This document shows, piece after piece, positions 8,234 through 15,322 of a DNA stretch of 16,635 nucleotides (position 1 is the stretch's first letter; each line of letters opens with the position of its first letter). The notes under the pieces are model-generated. The model saw only the letters and a program-made list of their open reading frames with translations, was not told the DNA's origin and searched no databases. A program made the translations under genes and the position numbers. The DNA is from Patescibacteria group bacterium (GTDB lineage Bacteria > Patescibacteriota > Microgenomatia > UBA1400 > MFAQ01), in assembly GCA_018819325.1 (NCBI GenBank), contig JAHJQJ010000053.1, positions 1-16,635 on the forward strand, read 5' to 3'.

Positions 8234-9660
8234 AAAAACAAACTTTGTCATTCTGGCTTGTCCAGAATCTGAAACCTCAACTATCTATTTTATTCATTCT
8301 CTTACTCGCGGCCGGGTTGCGCTTATACAAGCTAAGCGAAATGGCTCCATTTGGTTTCGATCAAGAATACGCCGCCAATTTTGCCTACTCCGTTGTTAAA
8401 GACTTCCCCATTCGTATGGTTGGGCAAGGTCTATCGCTCCAGGGTTTGTTTATAGGTCCGTGGTACTTTTACTTTCTTACCCCTTTCTATATGCTCACCA
8501 ACCTCCACCCCATTGGTGGAGCCATTGGTTCTGTTGTTTTAGGTTTAATCATCATTGCAGTCTATTATTTTGTTGTCAAAAGTTTTTTTGGCTACAAAGC
8601 AGGTTTGGTCACAGCTTTCCTTAGGGCAGTCAGTTTTTCAGCCATAGAAACAGACTGGGCTACAACACCAGCTTTCAGCAGTGAGCTTGCGGTTATCATT
8701 ATCTTTTGGTGCCTTTTCCAATACTGGAAGGGTAATCTAAAGATATTTCCTCTTCTAGCCCTTATCTTTGGTTTACTTACCAGTTTTCATCCAATTCTAT
8801 TCCCCATGTACTTTGTTTTTATCTTTATTATCCTAATTAAAAGAATTTTACCTCCGCTTAAAACAACTCTCATCAGCTTGGGTCTTTTCATTCTACCAAT
8901 ACTTCCTCTACTTGTATTTGAATACATAAGAAAATTTGCTATGACAAAGGTAGTAATTGATCTGTTTACCCATGATTCCTCAAAATCAATTCTTAATCTT
9001 AATCGTTTAGATATGTATCAAAGAGTAATTACCGCCTCTTTAGAATACGTCTTGGGCATAAACGCTTCAGGTTTAATTCTAGTTTTAATTTCTCTAGTTC
9101 TATTATCAATTCTTTTTTTCAAGCTATCTCCAGCCATAGAACGTAACTTCCATTTAGTTATGTTACCCGGCACAATAATAATTTTTCTGCTTTACTATTT
9201 AGTCTACCCCGCCCACGTACCAGAATATTATATTGGCGCTATACACACACTATTCTATCTTTATCTTGGTGGGGCAATCGGTATCTTATTCAATTATTCA
9301 AAACCCGTCAAATTACTAGCAATTATTTTATTGGTAAACATTAGCTTTTATAATATAAATAAACTTGTTAAACGTTGGAACTATCCTAGCCACACCAACC
9401 TAGCTCACGAAGATTTTATTGTCAAAGCAATTTTAGACAGAATGCCAAACAATGATTTCTTTGTTTCTTATATTACCCTTCCTGGTTGGGACTTCGGCTA
9501 CCCTTATTTGTTTAAATACTATAACAGAATACCTAAAAAAGACATATTAGAATATCCTGTTTTTACCATTGTCTCCCCTTTAAGCTTATCTATCGACAGC
9601 ATTAATATCTCAAGTGGTAATGTAGGTCTTATTCTACCCAGAAACAATTACAATTACTAA
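8230..9660 (+). CDS. GT-C glycosyltransferase of a divergent subfamily (FDQE motif), with repeat-derived N-terminus
   Basis: A 476-residue polytopic protein, shorter than its neighbours. Its first outer loop reads APFGFDQEYAANFAY (Asp44, Glu46), followed by LSLQGLFIGPWYFYFLTPFY. This pattern marks a different GT-C subfamily from the NxDE/WDE type paralogues on both sides, and the PWHxHFSR motif is missing. The soluble C-terminal domain is short. Residues 7-13 (SFWLVQN) come from the palindromic repeat at 8247-8269, placed exactly as in the preceding gene. The start overlaps the previous stop as ATGA; the next gene begins 6 bp after the stop. It may transfer a different sugar from the other enzymes in the operon; this is inference. 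Confidence 0.85.
   Translation: MKKQTLSFWLVQNLKPQLSILFILLLAAGLRLYKLSEMAPFGFDQEYAANFAYSVVKDFPIRMVGQGLSLQGLFIGPWYFYFLTPFYMLTNLHPIGGAIGSVVLGLIIIAVYYFVVKSFFGYKAGLVTAFLRAVSFSAIETDWATTPAFSSELAVIIIFWCLFQYWKGNLKIFPLLALIFGLLTSFHPILFPMYFVFIFIILIKRILPPLKTTLISLGLFILPILPLLVFEYIRKFAMTKVVIDLFTHDSSKSILNLNRLDMYQRVITASLEYVLGINASGLILVLISLVLLSILFFKLSPAIERNFHLVMLPGTIIIFLLYYLVYPAHVPEYYIGAIHTLFYLYLGGAIGILFNYSKPVKLLAIILLVNISFYNINKLVKRWNYPSHTNLAHEDFIVKAILDRMPNNDFFVSYITLPGWDFGYPYLFKYYNRIPKKDILEYPVFTIVSPLSLSIDSINISSGNVGLILPRNNYNY
8247..8269 (+). repeat. Palindromic coding repeat, copy 3
   Basis: A 23-bp unit with arms at 8250-8256 and 8262-8268 and loop CTTGT, identical to copies 1 and 4. It starts 17 nt after the A of the start codon at 8230, the same offset as copy 2, and is read as Ser-Phe-Trp-Leu-Val-Gln-Asn. 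Confidence 0.95.
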
Positions 9661-9666
9661 GTAACC

Positions 9667-11322
9667 ATGAAAAAACAAAACATACTCATCCTGCTAGTTC
9701 TCTTTCTTTCAGCAGCCTTGCGTTTATATGCTTTAGACAAATTCCCAGCCGGTCTTAACGCCGACGAAGCAGCCATAGGCTACAACGCTTACTCACTATT
9801 AGAAACAGGTAAAGATGAACACGGGGCTTCCTGGCCCTTGGTGTTTAGATCTTTCGACGATTACAAACCACCCCTTTACTTCTATCTTGTACTCCCGTTT
9901 GTAAAAGTCATGGGGTTAAATATTTGGGCAGTTCGTCTTCCTTCCGCTCTCCTAGGCATCGCCTCCGTTTATCTAATATATCTTCTTACTACTAAGCTGT
10001 TTAACAAAAACATTGGTCTGTTATCCGCCCTTATCCTTGCCACCTCCCCTTGGCACCTCCACTTCTCCCGTGGCGGTTGGGAAGCAAACTCAGCCACGTT
10101 TTTCCTTTTGCTGGGCATCTGGGCATTCTTTAAATCACTAAACACTCCCAAATATTTTTATCTCTCCTCTTTTTCATTTGTTTTTTCTCTTTATTCTTAC
10201 CACTCCATGAGAATAATCACTCCACTACTATTCCTATTTCTTGTTGTTATTTTCCACAAACCCATTACCAAACTACTCACGCGATCGCGTCACCAATTTG
10301 GTAAACATCTTGTTTTATCATTGTTTCTAGGTATCATCTTGTTATTACCTTTAGCCAAACAAATGCTAAGCCCAACGGGCACCTCTCGTTTCTCTGGGGT
10401 TTCGGTATTCTCAGATCAAGGCCCACTATGGGAAGCACTAGAAAGGCGTAGGCAATCACCAAATCCCAACTCAATTCAAACCAGACTTATCCACAACAAG
10501 TACTTAACTTACTCAAGACGTTTCCTTTCAAACTATCTTTCACATTATTCACCCAGATTTTTGTTTGTTACTGGCGATGAAATCGCTAGAAGCAAGGTTC
10601 CAGAGGTAGGGCAATCATATCTAATATTAGCGCCATTTTATCTATTAGGAATACTTAATTTACTCAAAACAAACACTAGGGGTAAAAAAGTTGTTCTATT
10701 TTGGTTTCTAGTAGCTCCACTAGCAGCCGCGCTTACATTTCAATCACCCCACGCCCTCCGTTCTCAAAACATGGTAATTCCTCTTACCATCATCACCGCC
10801 CTCGGAATCGCCAACTTCCTAAAGATTTCTCCCCGCCATCGGGCGGGGTGGAACTTGGCATTGGCAGGCATATTTGTAACCTTATTATCTTTCAGCACAG
10901 CCCGTTACCTCCACCAATACTACGTCCACTATCCCCAAGAACTTGGCTTTGCTTGGCAGTATGGTTTTGATCAAGTTGCAGATTATGTAAAAGAAAATGG
11001 TGACAAGTACGACTCCATTATTATCTCCAACCGCTACGACCAACCCTACATAATCATGGCATTTTTCCTGCAATATCCACCAGACAAATTCCAAAATGAA
11101 ATCAAATTGGTACCCAGAGATAAATTCGGCTTCTCTACTGTCAACGCTTTTGGTAAATACCAATTCAAAGAAATTAATTGGGAGCAAGACAGCCAGCAAA
11201 AAAACGCACTAGTAATTACCACAGAAGAAGGTGCGGGTAACGAAGAGCCAATTTACCAAGTCCCGTTCCCCAATGGCGAGCCTGCCTTCAAGTTCTACGA
11301 AACCACCGTACAACTACCATAG
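9667..11322 (+). CDS. GT-C glycosyltransferase, ArnT/PMT family
   Basis: A 551-residue polytopic paralogue of the proteins at 2135, 4926 and 6587. MKKQN is followed directly by the first membrane helix (about 6-21), without the repeat-derived stretch of its two upstream neighbours. Catalytic-loop motif LNADEAAIGYNAYS (Asp33-Glu34), then FRSFDDYKPPLYFY, AVRLPSALLG, SPWHLHFSRGGWEAN, and a C-terminal outer domain beginning FAWQYGFDQ. A GC-rich perfect palindrome at 10831-10848 is translated as part of KISPRHRAGW in a polar loop between membrane helices. A second 12-bp palindrome at 10279-10290 is read as part of LLTRSRHQFG, also in a polar loop. It is the last gene of the run; only 7 bp separate its stop from that of the convergent minus-strand gene, and no obvious terminator hairpin is present. 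Confidence 0.9.
   Translation: MKKQNILILLVLFLSAALRLYALDKFPAGLNADEAAIGYNAYSLLETGKDEHGASWPLVFRSFDDYKPPLYFYLVLPFVKVMGLNIWAVRLPSALLGIASVYLIYLLTTKLFNKNIGLLSALILATSPWHLHFSRGGWEANSATFFLLLGIWAFFKSLNTPKYFYLSSFSFVFSLYSYHSMRIITPLLFLFLVVIFHKPITKLLTRSRHQFGKHLVLSLFLGIILLLPLAKQMLSPTGTSRFSGVSVFSDQGPLWEALERRRQSPNPNSIQTRLIHNKYLTYSRRFLSNYLSHYSPRFLFVTGDEIARSKVPEVGQSYLILAPFYLLGILNLLKTNTRGKKVVLFWFLVAPLAAALTFQSPHALRSQNMVIPLTIITALGIANFLKISPRHRAGWNLALAGIFVTLLSFSTARYLHQYYVHYPQELGFAWQYGFDQVADYVKENGDKYDSIIISNRYDQPYIIMAFFLQYPPDKFQNEIKLVPRDKFGFSTVNAFGKYQFKEINWEQDSQQKNALVITTEEGAGNEEPIYQVPFPNGEPAFKFYETTVQLP
10279..10290. repeat. 12-bp perfect palindrome ACGCGATCGCGT
   Basis: A self-complementary 12-mer with GCGATCGC at its centre, in a polar inter-helix loop of the glycosyltransferase at 9667. 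It is GC-rich against AT-rich surroundings. Only one copy is seen in the window, so it may be a chance match, a protein-binding site or a remnant of a dispersed element. Confidence 0.5.
10831..10848. repeat. GC-rich perfect palindrome in a coding sequence
   Basis: Arms CCCCGCC (10831-10837) and GGCGGGG (10842-10848) around loop ATCG. This is almost all G+C in an AT-rich gene. It is translated in a loop between membrane helices as Ser-Pro-Arg-His-Arg-Ala-Gly. Copy 1 of the other repeat also reads Ser-Pro-Arg-His at its left flank, since both are preceded by CCCCG. It looks like a second type of palindromic element tolerated in a coding loop, though only one copy is present. Confidence 0.6.
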
Positions 11323-11329
11323 AATACCT

Positions 11330-12811
11330 TTAAAACCAAGGTCTATTTTCATCCAGCATACCAGTAGGATCTTTCATTACAAACCATCGCCAAAAAACTG
11401 GCATATAAACTTCGGACAATTTAGTCGACGGTCCAAACGGACACTCAATGCTTTCGCATCTTATCTCAAAAACAGAATAGATATACTTAGCATTAAAGAA
11501 AAGTCCTAGTGCAACCACCACAATTACTACTCCTCTAGAAATTTTAATAAACAATTTCTTCGGCCAGATTTTGTTTAGCAGTAAAGGTAAAAGACCCAAG
11601 CAGAAACTTAACCGATATACAATTGTAGGTGTAGTTGGTCTAAAAGCATTGTGTAAGTAATATCTAGAACTCAATAGCATTCCAATGACCAAGGTCAGAC
11701 CCAGTAAATTAATATTCTTATATATCCACTTTAACCCCAAGGCTCCATATACTGCTAATAAAGGGAATAGAGGATATCGATACCAAGGCAACAAATCTCC
11801 TTCAGTTCCAGACAATAAAGTCACCATTAGCCAATAAAAGAAAAATAGATTAATTAATTTTAATCCAATCTTGCCCTTGCCTTTTATACCCCAGAACAAC
11901 GCACTAATCATGCAAAAAATGTACCAACCGTCAAACATTAGAAAAATATCAAATGCAGGCGAAGTAAATATATGCCCCAAACCACTCCATCCAGCGAACC
12001 TTCCTCCTTGTATTCTAACTATCTCAAGAAACATATCCCAATCCAACCAATATCCATAGGCCAGAAATAATAATATTCCCACAAACATTAAACCGCCAAT
12101 TAACCAGAAATCTTTCCAACGCTTCTTTTGGGCGACTAAGAACATTGCCAATGGGGCAAAGAAAAACCCCGTTGGTTTCATCAATCCAAGTATTACCGTT
12201 ATCACGCCAAAAATTACCGCAATTCCTGTTTCGGGCTTCTTTTTATACTTCTTAGCTAACAACAATCCAATCATTACTGCCATGGCAATAATATTTTCTG
12301 GTACAGACAATCTGCTTCCAAATACCATAATCGGTGAAAGACCATAAATAATCATAGCTAATAGACCAGTACCATATCCAAAAAAAGAATTTCCAACAAA
12401 AAATATCAAGATTGTTGTAACAAGTGAAGCTAATACAGAGGGAATTCTGGTATGAGATACTGGCAAAACATCCCACCGATCATCTCCATATAAGTGAGCC
12501 ACTCCACCAGAAAGTAAAGAGTACAGAGGCGGTTCGTCTAACCAGGGTTTATAAAGTGTAGCTGGTAAATAAACATTTGAGGGGTCTCCAACAATTCCGT
12601 CAAATACTATATTCTCTTTAGGGTAATCTAGCGTAGACCAAGACACTGGTACTCCAGTCTCAATCAAATGAATTCCTGACCATCCATACAAAAGCTCTTC
12701 TGCGTGAGAAGTCTGTGGCATACGATCATATCCATGAAGTTTAAATATTGCTAAAATAATGAAAGTTAAGACAACTAGCCAAAATCGCAAATTTCTTAGT
12801 GTATCATTCAT
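11330..12811 (-). CDS. GT-C glycosyltransferase (PMT-like) with a Glu-Glu catalytic-loop motif
   Basis: A 493-residue polytopic protein, convergent with the array. A first helix at about 9-24 is followed by the outer loop TSHAEELLYGWSGIHLIETG. Aligned with the paralogues through the downstream Gly-aromatic and xTG residues, the usual Asp-Glu pair is Glu38-Glu39 here. Later features are KPWLDEPPLYSLLSGG, typical of the second part of the GT-C catalytic loop, RIPSVLASLV (compare AVRLPS in the plus-strand enzymes), and many further helices. The C-terminus is short and ends ENRPWF. The start was set at the ATG at 12809-12811: the longer reading (to 12898) would add 29 residues that overlap the divergent GT2 gene and resemble no family N-terminus. 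It lies on the opposite strand from its neighbours, and its codons look less C-rich. Confidence 0.85.
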   Translation of the reverse strand: MNDTLRNLRFWLVVLTFIILAIFKLHGYDRMPQTSHAEELLYGWSGIHLIETGVPVSWSTLDYPKENIVFDGIVGDPSNVYLPATLYKPWLDEPPLYSLLSGGVAHLYGDDRWDVLPVSHTRIPSVLASLVTTILIFFVGNSFFGYGTGLLAMIIYGLSPIMVFGSRLSVPENIIAMAVMIGLLLAKKYKKKPETGIAVIFGVITVILGLMKPTGFFFAPLAMFLVAQKKRWKDFWLIGGLMFVGILLFLAYGYWLDWDMFLEIVRIQGGRFAGWSGLGHIFTSPAFDIFLMFDGWYIFCMISALFWGIKGKGKIGLKLINLFFFYWLMVTLLSGTEGDLLPWYRYPLFPLLAVYGALGLKWIYKNINLLGLTLVIGMLLSSRYYLHNAFRPTTPTIVYRLSFCLGLLPLLLNKIWPKKLFIKISRGVVIVVVALGLFFNAKYIYSVFEIRCESIECPFGPSTKLSEVYMPVFWRWFVMKDPTGMLDENRPWF

Positions 12812-12812
12812 T

Positions 12813-12833
12813 AGTATAATAATATCAACATAC
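12813..12833. promoter_or_regulatory. Putative divergent promoter between the GT-C and GT2 genes
   Basis: Only 22 bp separate the two divergent start codons. On the plus strand TATAAT (12815-12820) would place the start of transcription a few bases before the ATG at 12834; the upstream -35 region (around 12792-12797) is weak. On the minus strand TATTAT and TATACT overlap the same bases. Short or absent leaders and mutually exclusive firing would follow if both are real. Neither gene has a Shine-Dalgarno sequence. Confidence 0.35.
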
Positions 12834-13694
12834 ATGAAACTAATCAATAAGCAGACCCTTTCGGTAGTTTTAGCCACCTTTAACGAAGAAGAAAACATAA
12901 CTAATTGCCTAAAATCAGTTCAAAATCTAGCCCACGAGATAATCGTGGTCGACGAATCTTCAACCGATAAAACCAGGCAACTAGCAAAAAACTTAGACGC
13001 CAAAGTTTTTAAGGTTAAACACGAACCTATATTTCATATAACCAAAAACAAAGCAATAAAAAAAGCAACAGGGGATTGGGTTTTGCAACTAGACGCCGAC
13101 GAGCGGCTTACCCCAAAAATGAAAAACGAAATAAGCGGATTACTGAATGGAAAATATTTTGGGGTAGACTCTTGGCTATCTCCCCTTAAGCGCGCTTTAT
13201 TGATCTTTCCCAAGCCTAAAAAATTATCACAACCCGTCGCGGCCTACTGGTTGCCCAGAAAAAATCTATTTCTAGGTAAATATCTAAAACATACTGGTCA
13301 GTACCCAGACCCGGTAATTAGACTCTTTCAAAACGGTAAAGCCATTTTGCCGGCCATAAGCGTTCATGAACAAATGAAGGTCAACGGTACAGTCGGTTGG
13401 TTGAGTTCAGACCTAGACCACTTAGCTACTCCCAGGTTTGAAAGATATCTAGAGCGCGAAAATCGCTATTCAGATCTAGAGGCCAAGCTCCTCTATAACA
13501 AGAAAATCAAAATTACCATTATCAACACCTTAAACTATCTATTTTACAAGCCCACCAAAACCTTTCTTTCTTTATATATCCGTCACAGAGGTTTTTTAGA
13601 CGGTTTCCCAGGTTTTGTTTTCTCTCTATATTCCGGTTTTCACCATGCCTTTTCTTACATGAAACTCTGGGAGCTTTATCGAAACAAAAAATGA
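12834..13694 (+). CDS. Family 2 glycosyltransferase (WaaE/KdtX-like)
   Basis: A 286-residue cytosolic GT-A enzyme. LSVVLATFNEEENITNCLKS at residues 9-28 forms the nucleotide-binding start, IIVVDESSTDKT (36-47) is the second conserved strand, and LDADERL (86-92) holds the metal-binding acidic motif. HEQM further on fits the catalytic-loop region of the WaaE-type family, known for LPS-core and surface-glycan glucosyltransferases. The C-terminal region has hydrophobic patches near SLYIRHRGFLDGFPGFVFSL that may contact the membrane. The start chosen is the ATG at 12834, directly before the first beta strand; an upstream in-frame ATG at 12759 would add 25 residues that run into the divergent gene. 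The stop overlaps the next start (ATGA). It probably adds a sugar to a lipid-linked or surface glycan from a nucleotide-sugar. Confidence 0.9.
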   Translation: MKLINKQTLSVVLATFNEEENITNCLKSVQNLAHEIIVVDESSTDKTRQLAKNLDAKVFKVKHEPIFHITKNKAIKKATGDWVLQLDADERLTPKMKNEISGLLNGKYFGVDSWLSPLKRALLIFPKPKKLSQPVAAYWLPRKNLFLGKYLKHTGQYPDPVIRLFQNGKAILPAISVHEQMKVNGTVGWLSSDLDHLATPRFERYLERENRYSDLEAKLLYNKKIKITIINTLNYLFYKPTKTFLSLYIRHRGFLDGFPGFVFSLYSGFHHAFSYMKLWELYRNKK

Positions 13695-15322
13695 AAAAAG
13701 CGGTAATATCCATTTCTTTCTTATTGTTGGTCAGTATTCCAGCATTCAAAAATTTAGTTTTTAAGGGTGGGTACACCAGTCATGATCTAACCCATCACGT
13801 GGTTCGGCAGATATCCATGAGTAAGTTAATCAAAGAAGGTCAGTTTCCTCCCCGTTGGGATGCAGATCTAAACAACGGTTTTGGTTATCCAGTATTCATC
13901 TTCAATTACCCACTTCCTGCCTATATTGGCGATGTGTTCCATCGGCTTGGGTTAAGTTACGTTGATAGTGTCAAGTCAGTAATGTTAATCTCTCTTCCAT
14001 TATCGGCCATTGGTATGTACCTTTTTCTATATAAATGGTTAAAAGAAAAAAGTCAATTACCAGCCATTTTAGGAGCCGTCTTTTACCTCTACGCCCCAAT
14101 TAGATTTATAAACGTTTATGTATCGGCTTCTGTGGGGGGGGCGTTAGCTTTGGCTATTATCCCCTTCTTGTTTTGGTCCATAACAAAGCAGGTTCAAGAA
14201 AAAACACCTTCCTCTTTACCCAGAACAGGTCTCCTTTTTGCCTTGCTTATACTTTCGCACAACATTACAGCTCTGATCTTTGCTCCAATAATTATCCTTT
14301 TCGCCCTGCTTATATCTTTCCAGTCATTAAATTTTCAAAAATCACTTAGGTCCATTTCCTTATCATTAATCTTAGGTTTAGGATTATCTGCATATTTCTG
14401 GGTTCCGGCTATCGCCAGCAGAGGCATTCTTCGTTACAACTCTCTAATGGAAGGCCAGTATTTAAAACACTTTCCTTCCTTATACCAACTAATTAGATCC
14501 CCGTGGGGGTACGGCATGTCTAATCCAGGTGTAGACCAAGACGGTATGTCCTTTCAAATTGGTCTTGCTCATTTACTCGTTACTTTGTTATCTATTAAAT
14601 TATTGTTTATCAAGAAAAATCAAAAAGCAGTCATATTGTTTTTATTAATATTCATCACCTCTGTCTTCTTAATGCTTAAGGCAAGTTCTCCGGTTTGGCA
14701 GTATCTTCCCCTCCTTCAACTTGTTCAATACCAGTTCAGAATCCTGGCTATTACCGTTTTTTCAGCCTCTGTACTGGTTGCGCTTCTAATAAAAAATAGC
14801 CGTTTCAAGTTACTGTTTTTTGCCCCCCTTTTATTTTTGCTTCTCTACGCAAACAGAAACCACCTGCGCATTAATGAGATGTTTAATCCTGGTGAAGATT
14901 ATTACCTAAACTTAAAAACTACCACCGCATCTTGGTCAGAGCACCTTCCCCAATGGTCGGCCCCAGTTTCCACAGAATCGCCTGGGAAAATTATAATCAC
15001 AGAAGGTTCGGGTGAAGTTCACATAGAACAAAACAAATCAGCTTTTGTTTCAGCAAAAATCCAGGCCACCACACCCATCACCGTTCAATTCAATCAAGTC
15101 TATTATCCTGGTTGGGTATTTCTATTAAACAACAAGCCCATAAACTTCACTTACCTTGAATCAAACAGAAACGGTATGCCAGTTATTTCAATTCCCAAAG
15201 GTGACCACCTTTTTATTGGTAAACTTACTAAAACAAACACCCACAAGTTTGCAGAGGGTCTTACTTTATTAAGTATTATTTCTTCTGTCTTAATAATAAC
15301 TAAGAAAACAAAAAAACCATAA
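13691..15322 (+). CDS. PTPS-related multi-membrane protein (putative GT-C enzyme)
   Basis: A 543-residue polytopic protein. After one helix it has GGYTSHDLTHHVVRQ (His31-Asp32, His35-His36), then WDADLNNGFGYPVFIFNYPLPAY. These are the signatures of the membrane family named after a supposed 6-pyruvoyl-tetrahydropterin synthase relationship, whose fold and outer-loop acidic residue suggest a GT-C glycosyltransferase. The helices continue to about residue 395, then comes an outer beta-rich domain (about 400-515), and a final helix with a basic tail ending KKTKKP. It overlaps the upstream GT2 gene by ATGA and the downstream GT4 gene by TAATG, so the three are probably translated together. A run of eight G at 14134-14141 lies in codons for Val-Gly-Gly-Ala. 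Function as a glycosyltransferase is inference from the family. Confidence 0.82.
   Translation: MKKAVISISFLLLVSIPAFKNLVFKGGYTSHDLTHHVVRQISMSKLIKEGQFPPRWDADLNNGFGYPVFIFNYPLPAYIGDVFHRLGLSYVDSVKSVMLISLPLSAIGMYLFLYKWLKEKSQLPAILGAVFYLYAPIRFINVYVSASVGGALALAIIPFLFWSITKQVQEKTPSSLPRTGLLFALLILSHNITALIFAPIIILFALLISFQSLNFQKSLRSISLSLILGLGLSAYFWVPAIASRGILRYNSLMEGQYLKHFPSLYQLIRSPWGYGMSNPGVDQDGMSFQIGLAHLLVTLLSIKLLFIKKNQKAVILFLLIFITSVFLMLKASSPVWQYLPLLQLVQYQFRILAITVFSASVLVALLIKNSRFKLLFFAPLLFLLLYANRNHLRINEMFNPGEDYYLNLKTTTASWSEHLPQWSAPVSTESPGKIIITEGSGEVHIEQNKSAFVSAKIQATTPITVQFNQVYYPGWVFLLNNKPINFTYLESNRNGMPVISIPKGDHLFIGKLTKTNTHKFAEGLTLLSIISSVLIITKKTKKP

Noticed and set aside
10701..10970. Plus-strand ORF of 89 codons in another frame of the 9667 gene
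   Set aside because: It is a shadow frame, low in hydrophobic pattern and rich in Ser/Pro/His, over a well-supported glycosyltransferase.
10885..11199. Minus-strand ORF of 104 codons opposite the 9667 gene
   Set aside because: Antisense shadow over the soluble C-terminal domain; no family signature.
12759..12833. Longer N-terminus for the GT2 gene
   Set aside because: It would overlap the divergent gene, and GT2 enzymes start close to the first beta strand, which the ATG at 12834 gives.
12812..12898. Longer N-terminus for the minus-strand GT-C gene
   Set aside because: The added 29 residues overlap the divergent GT2 gene and show no family similarity; the ATG at 12809-12811 sits right before the first membrane helix.
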